From the NCBI RefSeq assembly GCF_011516755.1, contig NZ_WOSY01000013.1, positions 22,296 to 86,295 on the forward strand: a stretch of 64,000 bases of DNA, in the 5' to 3' direction. The notes beneath the pieces are model-generated. The model saw nothing but the letters and a program-made list of their open reading frames with translations. It did no database searches and was not told the origin of the DNA. This DNA comes from Acetobacter conturbans (GTDB taxonomy: Bacteria; Pseudomonadota; Alphaproteobacteria; Acetobacterales; Acetobacteraceae). Positions 27,115 through 35,655 of the stretch are shown piece by piece; position 1 is the first letter of the stretch; each line of letters starts with the position of its first letter. A program made the translations under genes and the position numbers.

Positions 27115-27825
27115 TCAGTGCATGGCGGCGCCGCCATCCACGTTAAGGCACTGGCCGGTGATGAAGGATGCGTCCGCAGACGCGAGGAAAAGGGCGACCC
27201 GCGCTATTTCGTCAGGGCGCCCGATGCGCCCCATCGGATTGGAGAGATCCTGATTCTGCTTGAGAGGATCTTGCTCCGCGAAATTCAGCAACGGTGTGTC
27301 AATCGGACCCGGCGCGATGGCGTTCACCCGAATGCGGGGAGCGAGTTCGCGCGCCCAGGAGCGCGTCATGGACAGGATTGCCCCCTTGGTCGCGCAATAG
27401 GCGGAGGCTCCAGCGCGTCCGAGATAGGCCAGCTCGGATGCGATATTGAGGATGCAGCCGCCCTCACCCATGAAAGGCAGGGCACTCCGGGTCACCAGAA
27501 ACGGAGCGCGCACATTGACGGCCAGCGTGAGATCGAGGGCGTCACATGTCAGGGCATCCAGCGTTTCTTCGATCATGATGCCCGCGCAGTTCACCAGAAC
27601 GTCCACCCGCTGCCCCAGACGATGGGCCGCTTCCGTGACGCCGCCCTGAATGGCCTGCGCATCGGCGAGATCGACCTCAAGACCTTGCAGCCCCGCCGCG
27701 GGGGCATTGCGATCCAGCCCGATCACGGAAGCACCGGCTTCCTGCCAGGCCCGTGCAATGGCGAGACCGATACCGGAGGATGCGCCCGTCACCAGAATAT
27801 GCTGGCGTGATGGATGTGCGTTCAT
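27115..27825 (-). CDS. Short-chain dehydrogenase/reductase 1 of the guanidino operon
   Basis: 236 residues, classical SDR. It has the cofactor motif VTGASSGIGLAIA, the NCAG motif, the catalytic SAYCATKG (Tyr-x3-Lys), and the family ending FITGQCLNVDGG. An acidic residue after beta-2 (VIGLDRN) suggests NAD preference. It lies six bases after SDR 2 and about 30 bases before the creatininase start. The substrate is unknown; oxidation of a hydroxyl-bearing side product is plausible. Confidence 0.85.
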   Translation of the reverse strand: MNAHPSRQHILVTGASSGIGLAIARAWQEAGASVIGLDRNAPAAGLQGLEVDLADAQAIQGGVTEAAHRLGQRVDVLVNCAGIMIEETLDALTCDALDLTLAVNVRAPFLVTRSALPFMGEGGCILNIASELAYLGRAGASAYCATKGAILSMTRSWARELAPRIRVNAIAPGPIDTPLLNFAEQDPLKQNQDLSNPMGRIGRPDEIARVALFLASADASFITGQCLNVDGGAAMH

Positions 27826-27831
27826 CGGGAC

Positions 27832-28584
27832 CTACAGGGGATATTCGCCACGATCGACCTGGATCGTCTGGCCAGTGATGCTTGCGGCAAGCGGAGAGGC
27901 AAGAAACAGATAGGTGTCGGCCACATCGGCAGCTTCCATGAGACCGGGGAGCGCCTGCCCTTCCATGATTGTGTTCAGGCAGTCGGTCTCGGTTTCGCCC
28001 GTGCGCCCGGCCATCGTCGCCAGAGAGCGCATGGCGGCCTCCGTGCGCACCCAGCCGGGCGCCACGGCATTGACACGGATACCCTGCGCACCAAGCTCAA
28101 GTGCCCAGGTTTTCGTAAGACCGATGATCGCATGTTTGGACGCGACATAGGCGCCGAACAGTGGCTCTGCCACACGGCCCCAGATGGATGCCGTGTTGAT
28201 GATGGCCCCGCCTGCCCGCATGAGGGGACGGGCCAGCCGGGTGACATGGTAGGTGCCGACGACATTGGTGTGGATGATCCGCTCGAACACCGCGACGGTT
28301 TCGCTGTCCAGATTGTCCAGCGGTGTCAGGCGCTCAAGCCCGGCGTTATTGACCAGCACATCGATGGGGCCATGCCCGAGCAGACAGTCCGCGAGGGCGG
28401 AAGGATCACCAATATCGGCCACCACGCCACGGGCATTGAGGGACGCGGCGACATCATGGATCGCGTCGTCATCGGCGAGCAGCGTCAGTAACGCGCCAGC
28501 GCGGGCGAAAGCCTGCGCCACCCCTAGGCCGATCCCCCGGCTCGCACCCGTGATAAAGACGGACTGATTCGAAAAATCCATCAT
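27832..28584 (-). CDS. Short-chain dehydrogenase/reductase 2 of the guanidino operon
   Basis: 250 residues with FITGASRGIGLGVAQAF, NNAGLERLTPL, the catalytic GAYVASKHA (Tyr-x3-Lys) and a C-terminal SITGQTIQVDRGEYPL. Its start overlaps the ABC ATPase stop by four bases (ATGA). It is related to but clearly distinct from SDR 1. The pair could catalyse two redox steps or form a hetero-oligomer; the sequence gives no direct evidence of substrate. Confidence 0.85.
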   Translation of the reverse strand: MMDFSNQSVFITGASRGIGLGVAQAFARAGALLTLLADDDAIHDVAASLNARGVVADIGDPSALADCLLGHGPIDVLVNNAGLERLTPLDNLDSETVAVFERIIHTNVVGTYHVTRLARPLMRAGGAIINTASIWGRVAEPLFGAYVASKHAIIGLTKTWALELGAQGIRVNAVAPGWVRTEAAMRSLATMAGRTGETETDCLNTIMEGQALPGLMEAADVADTYLFLASPLAASITGQTIQVDRGEYPL

Positions 28585-29372
28585 GCAGCAGCGGACTTTT
28601 TCGCATCACGTCCGCGCAGGAGATGTAGGATTTCGGTGCGCAGATGAAAAAAGCGTTCACTGTCACGCACGTTTTCGTTTCTTTCGGAGCCGATCAGGGA
28701 GATGACATCCACATCAGCAATGACACGCGCAGGACGGGGTCCGAAGACGATGATCCGGTCGGCAAGGAATACGGCTTCCTCGACATCGTGTGTAACAAAA
28801 ATCGTGGTCTTTCCAGAATTCTTCTGGATTTTCCTTAGCTCGAACTGAAGGTCCTCGCGCAGATTGGCATCCAGCGCCCCAAAGGGTTCATCCATCAGCA
28901 ACACATCCGGATCGGCGGCGAGCGTGCGGGCGATGGCCACACGCTGGCGCATACCGCCAGAAATGCGCGAAGGGTAGCTTTTGGCGAAATCGGTCAGTCC
29001 GACCAGCTTGAGGAAATACTCCGCCCGTTCTTTTTTCTGGGCCGCAGAGAGGTCCCTGCGGAATCTCATGCCAAATTCGATATTTTTACGGACCGTCAGC
29101 CATGGGAATGAGGAATAGGACTGAAACACCATCCCACGCCGGATGTCCGGCGCGCCAACGGGCATGCCCTGCAGCAGGATCTCCCCGCTGCTCGGCGTGT
29201 CGAGACCACCGATCATGCGCATGAGTGTGGTCTTGCCGCACCCTGAAGGACCAAGGAAAACCACGAACTGACCGGCGGGCACAGCCAGATTGAACGGCTG
29301 CTGCACGACCGGGACATCGCCGAAAAATTTGGTGACGTCGTGGAACTGCAGATAGGAAGAGAGCTGTTCCAT
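28581..29372 (-). CDS. ABC importer ATPase, NitT/TauT family
   Basis: 263 residues. Walker A is GPSGCGKTTLMRM, the Q-loop is MVFQSYSSFPWLTV, the signature is SRISGGMRQRVAIAR, Walker B is VLLMDEPFGALDA, and the H-loop is IFVTHDVEEA. The Q-loop and TVRKN pattern is that of SsuB/TauB/NrtD-type importers. The ATG at 29372 follows the permease stop by two bases; an upstream start within the permease gene is less likely. It powers uptake by the permease and binding protein encoded before it. Confidence 0.9.
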   Translation of the reverse strand: MEQLSSYLQFHDVTKFFGDVPVVQQPFNLAVPAGQFVVFLGPSGCGKTTLMRMIGGLDTPSSGEILLQGMPVGAPDIRRGMVFQSYSSFPWLTVRKNIEFGMRFRRDLSAAQKKERAEYFLKLVGLTDFAKSYPSRISGGMRQRVAIARTLAADPDVLLMDEPFGALDANLREDLQFELRKIQKNSGKTTIFVTHDVEEAVFLADRIIVFGPRPARVIADVDVISLIGSERNENVRDSERFFHLRTEILHLLRGRDAKKSAAA

Positions 29373-29374
29373 GT

Positions 29375-30187
29375 TCACTGATACCTGAAGAGCTTGCGGT
29401 GCAGCAGGCGCAGACACTGGTCGGTCACGAGACCGATCAGACCGATCATGATGACGCCTGCCATGACCTGATCGGTTTTCATGAAGCGCCGCGCGGTCCA
29501 GATGACAAAACCAAGGCCGCTATCGGAAGCCACGATTTCCGCGATGATGACATAGGTCCAGCACCAGCCGAGGCTGATGCGCATGCTGTCCATGAGCTGT
29601 GGCAACATGGCAGGGAGAGCCACCGGCAGGAGCGTCTGTCGCGGACGTGCGCCCAGAGTATAGGCCGTTTCGAAATATTCGTTTGGAATACGCTTCATGT
29701 CGGCTGCGACCATCAGGACGAGCTGAAAGAAGGTGCCCAGCCACAGAAGGAATATCTTGGTTGTTTCCCCCACTCCGAACCAGATGATGGCCAGCGGCAC
29801 CAGTGCCGGAACGGGAAGGTAGCGGATGAAGTCGATCATCGGCTCAAACGTGGCCCCGATGATGCGGTAACCACTCATCAGGATACCGAGCGGCACGGCC
29901 AGAAGTGCAGAGATGAGAAAGGCAAGCCAGACGCGCCGGATGGACACCAGCGTGTTGGGCAGCATCGAACCATCGACGGACATGTGGATAAAGGTCTGCG
30001 CCACTTTGAGCGGTGGGGGCAGGAAGACTGGTGCCACCACACGCAGCTCCACCAGTAACTGCCATCCGCCGAGGAAGACCGCCGCTCCCAGCAGGGCAGC
30101 CAGCAGGCTTGCACTATGCGGAACCTGCTGGCGGAAGCAGAGCAGGCTGCTCCGTTTTCGACGTGTGGGAGAAGCGGGCACGGTCAT
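29375..30187 (-). CDS. ABC importer permease, NitT/TauT family
   Basis: 270 residues with about six hydrophobic helices and the cytoplasmic EAA loop near YFETAYTLGARPRQTLLPVALP, which couples to the ATPase. The start overlaps the binding-protein stop as ATGA. It belongs to the SsuC/TauC permease family. The neighbouring creatininase and ureohydrolases suggest a creatinine-like or guanidino ligand instead of a sulfonate. Confidence 0.9.
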   Translation of the reverse strand: MTVPASPTRRKRSSLLCFRQQVPHSASLLAALLGAAVFLGGWQLLVELRVVAPVFLPPPLKVAQTFIHMSVDGSMLPNTLVSIRRVWLAFLISALLAVPLGILMSGYRIIGATFEPMIDFIRYLPVPALVPLAIIWFGVGETTKIFLLWLGTFFQLVLMVAADMKRIPNEYFETAYTLGARPRQTLLPVALPAMLPQLMDSMRISLGWCWTYVIIAEIVASDSGLGFVIWTARRFMKTDQVMAGVIMIGLIGLVTDQCLRLLHRKLFRYQ

Positions 30188-31170
30188 GGGATGGAAATCG
30201 CCGCAATCAGGCTGCTGTCGATGGACCGTGCCGCATCGAGATGGACAGACGCCGCCCCATTTTCGATGTTGAGACCCATGAGGGTGTTGAAAATGTCCAC
30301 CATCTTCCCCGGCTTTCCGGGAGTGCCCATATAGGTTTTGGACTGCGCCAGATCCGTATATTCCAGGCTGCCCACGACACTTTTTTTGAATTCATCCGCT
30401 GAAAGATCGAAGTGAGGAGCAGCGAGCTTCGCGAAATCGTCTGGATTGGACTTGTAATACGCCACGGCCTTGTAAATGCAGGTCAGGAAGCGTTTGTACT
30501 TATCGGGATTAGCCTTCAGATCATCATTGCGGGCCACAATCACATCCACGATATAGTCAGGATAGTCCGCCGACGAGACGAGTTCCTTCGGCTGGCGAGA
30601 GGACGATATGGTCATTATCTGTTGCAGGAACGGCTGATACGTCACGACCGCCGCGATGCTCGGGTCCGCGAACACCGCGACACTGTCGGATGTCAGGATT
30701 TCCTTCATTTTGAGGTCGGCCAATGTCATGCCGTGCTTGTGCAACTCCATCTGGAGTAGAAGACGTCCGGGAATATTGCTCTCGGAGGCAACAGTCTTGC
30801 CCTTGAGATCGGTCACGTCATGAATGGAGCCATCAACGATGACGCCATCTCCACCGAGGCTACGGTCAATGGAACCGATGATGATGCCCGGCGTGTTCTC
30901 GTCACGTGGTCGCCCCTGATATTCATTGAGGGCACGCATTTCGAGTTCGATGGAGCCGTGCGCCATCGCAGCCATGACATCGGACCGTTCATCAGAGAAT
31001 TTCAGATCCACGGAAAGATGGGCATCCCTGAAATATCCGAGCTCCTGAGCGACCACGACGGGTGCGAATCCTGTCCATACCGGAGCCATGATGCGAACCG
31101 TATCGTCCGCATGCGCGGCCGTCGCACAGGCAAGGCCGAGAGCCACTGCGAGTACCTTGAGTGACTTCAT
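30184..31170 (-). CDS. ABC importer substrate-binding protein (NMT1/THI5-like)
   Basis: 328 residues, first gene of the nine-gene leftward operon. The signal peptide is MKSLKVLAVALGLACATAAHA, giving a periplasmic binding protein with the family opening VRIMAPVWTGFAPVVVAQEL. The fold is the one used by SsuA, TauA and ThiY proteins. The ATG at 31170 is preferred over another at 31188 because it places the signal peptide directly at the start. Ligand identity is not readable. Confidence 0.85.
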   Translation of the reverse strand: MKSLKVLAVALGLACATAAHADDTVRIMAPVWTGFAPVVVAQELGYFRDAHLSVDLKFSDERSDVMAAMAHGSIELEMRALNEYQGRPRDENTPGIIIGSIDRSLGGDGVIVDGSIHDVTDLKGKTVASESNIPGRLLLQMELHKHGMTLADLKMKEILTSDSVAVFADPSIAAVVTYQPFLQQIMTISSSRQPKELVSSADYPDYIVDVIVARNDDLKANPDKYKRFLTCIYKAVAYYKSNPDDFAKLAAPHFDLSADEFKKSVVGSLEYTDLAQSKTYMGTPGKPGKMVDIFNTLMGLNIENGAASVHLDAARSIDSSLIAAISIP

Positions 31171-31235
31171 TACGCGCCCCCATTTCATAACGTTACTGGA
31201 ACAGTGTAGGGGCAGGATTGCTTTATGTGTATCAA

Positions 31236-31250
31236 AATGTTCAGAACATT
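31236..31250. promoter_or_regulatory. Palindrome upstream of the guanidino operon
   Basis: AATGTTC-A-GAACATT, perfect 7+1+7, lies about 65 bases upstream of the binding-protein start in a locally AT-rich stretch. It is a good candidate operator for a dimeric regulator, possibly the LysR encoded at the end of the operon. The remaining 200 bases towards the next LysR gene show nothing else I can support. Confidence 0.45.
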
Positions 31251-31459
31251 ATATCGATAGATCTCAATATATCGCACAGGGAGGCGTCACATTGCAGGCA
31301 CCCGCGAGGGGCCGACGCGCCCGCAGTTCCTGCCTTAAGAACCAGCAACCGAAGATCGTCACCAAACGCTTGCGTCATCACCGTCTCCATCACCAGAAAC
31401 GGTGAATCACAATGCGCCTTCAGCGTCCCCCCAGTGATTCAGGGTTCAGTGGAGCTGCT

Positions 31460-32356
31460 CTAACCTGTCGGCCGTGGAGAGTTTTTCTCAGGAAAGGCTG
31501 CTTCCATCATACCAACGAAGGCTCGGACTTTCGCTCCTGTCAGGCGTCGGGAACTATGCAGCGCCCAGATCTCGACATCCGGTCCGACATGGGTGGCCCA
31601 CTGGACCAGTCTGCCACTTGTAAGATCGTCTGAGACGAGAAGTCTTGGCAGCAGCGCTGCTCCGGCGCCTGCCAGCACGGCGTCCCTGATCATGAGGAGT
31701 GAAGAAAAACGCAGGGAAGGCCGGGGATGAATCAGATAATCCCTGCCTGAGCCACAGGTCAGTCTCCATTGGACTGTCGGAGGTGTTGTCGTCAGCAGAA
31801 CAGCCTGCATAGATGTCTCACCCGGTTCCTGGGGCCAGGGACATTTCATGCCAGGCGCAGTTACCAGTAGTCGTTCGTCCTTGAGAAAACATCGTCCGAC
31901 AAGATGTTCATCCTCAGAGGGATCAATCCGGATCACCAGATCATATCCTTCTTCAATCGGATCCACCTTTCGATCTTCGGCAATGATCTCGAGCTGGACT
32001 TCGGGATAGGTGCGGGCAAAATCCGCGGCAATGCGACTTAGAGCCACATGTGCGAACACAACCGGAGCACTGATGCGCAGGCGCCCGCGTGGGATAGGCG
32101 CCCCCGAGACAAGGGCTTCTCCGGCTTCCACAATCTCTGACAGGGGGCCTGTGGTCCTCTGGTGCAGTGTCTGGCCTTCTTCTGTCAGTCGAAGGAGGCG
32201 TGATCCTCGTTCAATCAGCCGGACACCCAGAGTCTGTTCAAGCTCTGCCACCCGGCGCGATAACGTTGCCTTGGCTCTGCCCGAGGCACGACTGGCTTTC
32301 CCGAACCCGCCATAAGCAGCCACAAGATTGAAATCCGCCAAGGCCTGAAGATCCAT
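31460..32356 (-). CDS. LysR-family regulator (divergent from NmrA-like gene)
   Basis: 298 residues from the ATG at 32356 (MDLQALADFNLVAAYGGFGK). The winged HTH includes KATLSRRVAELEQTLGVRL, and a periplasmic-binding-like effector domain contains RGRLRISAPVVFAHVAL. It belongs to the CrgA/DmlR-like group that commonly controls a divergent oxidoreductase. The 119-base divergent spacer contains GTTCCATT (32363-32370) and its reverse complement AATGGAAC (32412-32419), possible binding half-sites. Confidence 0.9.
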   Translation of the reverse strand: MDLQALADFNLVAAYGGFGKASRASGRAKATLSRRVAELEQTLGVRLIERGSRLLRLTEEGQTLHQRTTGPLSEIVEAGEALVSGAPIPRGRLRISAPVVFAHVALSRIAADFARTYPEVQLEIIAEDRKVDPIEEGYDLVIRIDPSEDEHLVGRCFLKDERLLVTAPGMKCPWPQEPGETSMQAVLLTTTPPTVQWRLTCGSGRDYLIHPRPSLRFSSLLMIRDAVLAGAGAALLPRLLVSDDLTSGRLVQWATHVGPDVEIWALHSSRRLTGAKVRAFVGMMEAAFPEKNSPRPTG

Positions 32357-32475
32357 AAAAATGTTCCATTCCGGAGACAGTCTGTTTCGATATTGGGCTC
32401 TTCTAATGAAAAATGGAACGACTACCTTGCATTTCAACGGCATCATTTCCTATGCCGTTTTGAGGAGTGTTCGAG

Positions 32476-33354
32476 ATGGCAATTCTGGTCACGGGCAGTA
32501 CCGGTACAATCGGCTCACATGTGTTATCCTCGCTGCAAGGGCACGGGACAGAGATCCGGGCCCTGACACGCTCTCCCGAGAAGGCTCGTTTCCCGGAGGG
32601 TATTGAGAGCGTTAACGGAGATCTGGGAGATGTTACATCTTTCCGGAACGCTTTGAGCGGTGTCAGCACGCTTTTCCTTCTGGCTCCGAATGTTCCCGAT
32701 GAACTGACACAGACGATGCTGGCCCTGAACGCCGCACGGGAAGCTGGCGTCAAAGGCATTGTCTATCTGTCGGTGTTCAAAGCCGAACACTATACAGATG
32801 TGCCACATTTCTTTGGAAAGTATGCGGTGGAGCAGATGATCGCGGCGCTGGATTTGCCAGTCACCGTCCTCAGACCGGCCTATTTTATCCAGAATGATCT
32901 GCGGCAGAAAGACGCTCTGCTTGGAGGTGGCGTGTATGGAATGCCGATCGGAGACAAAGGCATTTCAATGGTCGATGTGCGGGATATCGGGGAAGTGGCG
33001 GCGCTCGAACTGCTTCGACGCGAACACTCCGCCACACCGCTTGTTCGGGAAACCTATGAGCTTGTAGGGCCAGATTCCCTGACGGGAGACATCCTGGCCC
33101 ATCTGTGGAGCGAGGTTTTGGGTCGGCCTATCCGATACGCAGGTAATGATCTGAAAGGTTTTGAGGAGAGGCTCAACAGTTTTTTACCAGCCTGGCACGC
33201 ATATGACCTGCGTCTGATGTTCAATCGCTATCAGCAGGACGGAGCAGTCGCATCCCCTGCGGAGGTCGCCCGTTTTGCACAATTGCTGGGGCATCCTCCA
33301 CGCTCTTATCGAGACTTTGCAAAAGACGCAGTGACACAATGGACCAAAGCCTGA
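32476..33354 (+). CDS. NmrA/atypical SDR NAD(P)-binding protein
   Basis: 292 residues. The N-terminal Rossmann motif ILVTGSTGTIGSHVL is followed by the NmrA-like pattern NAAREAGVKGIVYLSVFKAE and LPVTVLRPAYFIQN. Such proteins act as quinone or NADPH sensors (QorB, NmrA) or small reductases. The ATG at 32476 has GAGGAG eight bases upstream; an in-frame GTG at 32467 lies inside that site and is rejected. Its divergent LysR partner is the likely regulator, a common pairing for redox-responsive NmrA genes. Confidence 0.87.
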   Translation: MAILVTGSTGTIGSHVLSSLQGHGTEIRALTRSPEKARFPEGIESVNGDLGDVTSFRNALSGVSTLFLLAPNVPDELTQTMLALNAAREAGVKGIVYLSVFKAEHYTDVPHFFGKYAVEQMIAALDLPVTVLRPAYFIQNDLRQKDALLGGGVYGMPIGDKGISMVDVRDIGEVAALELLRREHSATPLVRETYELVGPDSLTGDILAHLWSEVLGRPIRYAGNDLKGFEERLNSFLPAWHAYDLRLMFNRYQQDGAVASPAEVARFAQLLGHPPRSYRDFAKDAVTQWTKA

Positions 33355-33929
33355 TCTTCCTGCCAGAAATGGCTCTATTTCAGGAAAGTCGGCGGCCGGA
33401 TTTACGTGGCGGATTAGCAATGGTCGCTGGTCTGGATGAGCAAGCCGGACACGACCTGCCGCACGACGAACAGACCTTCCTGCAATGCCGCACTGAAGAA
33501 GTGTGGCGTCTCTGACGATATGGTTCGATCTGCCGATGAGAGGGGAGGGGCTACCGACGGGTCGACGTCGAGGCCTCACCTCGGGGCTTCAGGTGCAAGT
33601 CATGGCACAACGTCGGATGATCGAACGTGTGGCCACGTTTCCACGGAACCTGCCGCCGGTCAGACGGATATTCCTCTGCAAAGCTTTTCCAATCCTGAAG
33701 CGCTCACTCTCGAGTCTGAATGTCAGCTTGACGGGTGAATGATGAACAATCTTGACAATTTAAACAATCTCGACATTCCTTAATGGATTTCGATGGAAAA
33801 TTTGTAGAATATTCCTTTAATATCAACATGATAAAATTTTAAATCAAAAACATTTGCTATCGATATTGCACTCACTGAAGCTGGGTTCATGACCAATCAG
33901 GGTCGTTCCAGAACGTGAGACACATTCCC
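33355..33929. other. Long leader region upstream of the cyanate operon, with direct repeats
   Basis: About 575 bases without a recognisable gene. The first 370 bases are GC-rich and contain short open frames of unknown origin. From about 33740 on the composition becomes strongly AT-rich. There AACAATCTTGACA (33745-33757) and AACAATCTCGACA (33763-33775) form a direct repeat with an 18-base period, 12 of 13 bases identical. The first copy contains TTGACA, a possible -35 element, but I could not place a convincing -10. No sigma-54 type GG-N10-GC promoter was found. Confidence 0.45.
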
Positions 33930-34472
33930 ATGTCGGACCATAATACCGTTTCCGCCCACCTTCGTCCTATCGACAGAGATGGACTTCTGAACTTTGCTGA
34001 TGCAGGACGCAGTAATCCAGATCGGCGTGGTACCAACAAGGTCCACACTGTCTGCGAAGGGCAGTATCGTACGCTGAGTTATGTCGGCAATCATACCCCG
34101 GTCGTGGTGGACGAGCCGCCGCATCTGTTTGGTCAGGATACAGCACCGGCACCCGGTGAAATTGTTCTCTCCGCACTGGGAGGATGCCTCGCAGTCGGCA
34201 TCACTGCCGTCGCCACCTATCGCAAGGTCAAGCTGACGAAGCTCGAACTCTGGCTGGAAGGCGATATCGGCAATTCGGCCGCATGGGGTGCTGGTGGCGC
34301 CGAGCGCAAGCCGGAAGAGATGGGGTTTCAGGATATCCGCGTGAAAGTCGACGTGGAAGGCGATGCGTCCCGCGAGGAGCTTGAGGCCATCGTTGCTCAC
34401 GCGAACTACTTCTCGCCTGTTGCCAACACACTGCGCAATCCGGTCCCGATGACGGTGTCTCTCAAGGACTGA
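33930..34472 (+). CDS. OsmC/Ohr-like protein, first gene of the cyanate operon
   Basis: 180 residues of the OsmC superfamily (HTPVVVDEPPHLFGQDTAPA, then LSALGGCLAVGITAVA with the conserved Cys after GG). A second Cys normally seen in peroxidatic OsmC/Ohr proteins is not obvious in the C-terminal half, where HANYFSPVANTLRNPV stands in place of the usual Cys-containing C.VS.T region. It may therefore bind or hydrolyse an electrophile rather than reduce peroxides. The ATG at 33930 is chosen over a GTG at 33915. It is 40 bases from the flavoprotein gene. Confidence 0.82.
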   Translation: MSDHNTVSAHLRPIDRDGLLNFADAGRSNPDRRGTNKVHTVCEGQYRTLSYVGNHTPVVVDEPPHLFGQDTAPAPGEIVLSALGGCLAVGITAVATYRKVKLTKLELWLEGDIGNSAAWGAGGAERKPEEMGFQDIRVKVDVEGDASREELEAIVAHANYFSPVANTLRNPVPMTVSLKD

Positions 34473-34512
34473 TCAGGTTCTGAAAGCACTTTACGCAGCA
34501 GGGACATTTCTC

Positions 34513-35655
34513 ATGCCTGAAACTACCGATCGACAAGACATGACGGCGTCCCGACATGACGAAACCACTCTGCTGCCACGGGTGCGAGCGATCGCAGAAG
34601 GTCCGCTGGCTGCAAAAGTGGTCGATATCGACCAGCACGGATATTATCCTCTCGATATCCTGGCGCAGTTGGGCGAGGTGGGGGCGCTGGATGCCCATCT
34701 CGCCCGGTCCGGCGGCCATATCGGTACGGCGATCAAAGCCATGACCGAGGTCAGCCGGGTCTGCGGGGCAACCGGATTTCTGATGTGGTGCCACATGGTT
34801 TGCGGGCTCTACCTCGAACATGCTCCGGATGCGGCACTGAATACCGATCTGCTGGCGACCCACAGCGCAGGCAAAACGTTTGGTGGGACGGCACTCTCCA
34901 ATCCGATGAAAGCGCTCGCCGGTATCGAGCGGATGGCTCTTTCCGCACATCCGGTAGACGGTGGATACGAGATCAGCGGAACGCTGCCCTGGGTCAGCCA
35001 TATCGCCTATGGTCAGTATTGCGGGGCCATGGCCGCTCTTCAGGACGGGCAGGAAGAGGAAACCCGCGAGATCCTGTTCCTGCTCAGACTTGATGATCGT
35101 GTCACGCTTCGTGCATGCCCTCATTTCTCAGGCATGGAAGGGACAAGCACCTGGAGCATCCGTCTCGACAGATATTTTCTGCCTGATCAGGATGTGATTG
35201 CCTGTCCTGCACGACCGCTTATCGCTGAAATAAAGGCCCCTTTCATTCTCCTACAGGTCGGGATGGCTGCGGGGGTCATTCAGGGGGCGATTGACTCGAT
35301 CTGGGAGGTTGAAGGCCAGCTTGGTCATGTCAATCGCTACCTTGAAGACCGCCCGGAGGCGTTGCAGGCAGAACTGGATGCACTCGTCGGACGTGCCATG
35401 GCTCTGGCGGAACGGACACATGAGCAGGGGAAAGATTATTTCCTCGATACTCTGGATCTCCGTGCTCATGGCTCGGAACTTTCCCTGAGAGCGACACAGT
35501 CCGCCCTGCTGCATCAGGGTGCGCGCGGATATCTGAGCAGCGCCGGGCCTCAGCGCCGGGTGCGTGAAGCCCATTTCGTGGCGATTGTGACGCCCGCCAT
35601 CAAGCATCTGCGCGCGGAGATGGCGCGTCTGTCCGCTGAGGAATTACCGGCATGA
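34513..35655 (+). CDS. Acyl-CoA-dehydrogenase-fold flavoprotein, probable monooxygenase (DszC/SfnB-like)
   Basis: 380 residues. The all-alpha N-terminal domain, beta domain ([20 protein letters not shown]) and C-terminal helical bundle are those of the acyl-CoA dehydrogenase superfamily. It lacks the GMRGT...DV signature and the catalytic Glu region of true acyl-CoA dehydrogenases, and an acyl-CoA context is missing. Two-component flavin monooxygenases such as DszC, SfnB and HsaA share this fold. The stop overlaps the rubredoxin reductase start (ATGA), pointing to a dedicated electron supply. I infer an oxygenase for a small N- or S-compound that is imported by, or yields a product handled by, the downstream transporter and cyanase. 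Confidence 0.75.
   Translation: MPETTDRQDMTASRHDETTLLPRVRAIAEGPLAAKVVDIDQHGYYPLDILAQLGEVGALDAHLARSGGHIGTAIKAMTEVSRVCGATGFLMWCHMVCGLYLEHAPDAALNTDLLATHSAGKTFGGTALSNPMKALAGIERMALSAHPVDGGYEISGTLPWVSHIAYGQYCGAMAALQDGQEEETREILFLLRLDDRVTLRACPHFSGMEGTSTWSIRLDRYFLPDQDVIACPARPLIAEIKAPFILLQVGMAAGVIQGAIDSIWEVEGQLGHVNRYLEDRPEALQAELDALVGRAMALAERTHEQGKDYFLDTLDLRAHGSELSLRATQSALLHQGARGYLSSAGPQRRVREAHFVAIVTPAIKHLRAEMARLSAEELPA

Noticed and set aside
33184..33579. Minus-strand open frame of 131 codons at the end of the NmrA gene
   Set aside because: Half of it is antisense to NmrA; the rest shows no family match.
33355..33929. Sigma-54 promoter for the cyanate operon
   Set aside because: I looked for a TGGC-N8-TTGC pattern because of the NifA-like regulator, but found none in this leader or before the porin.
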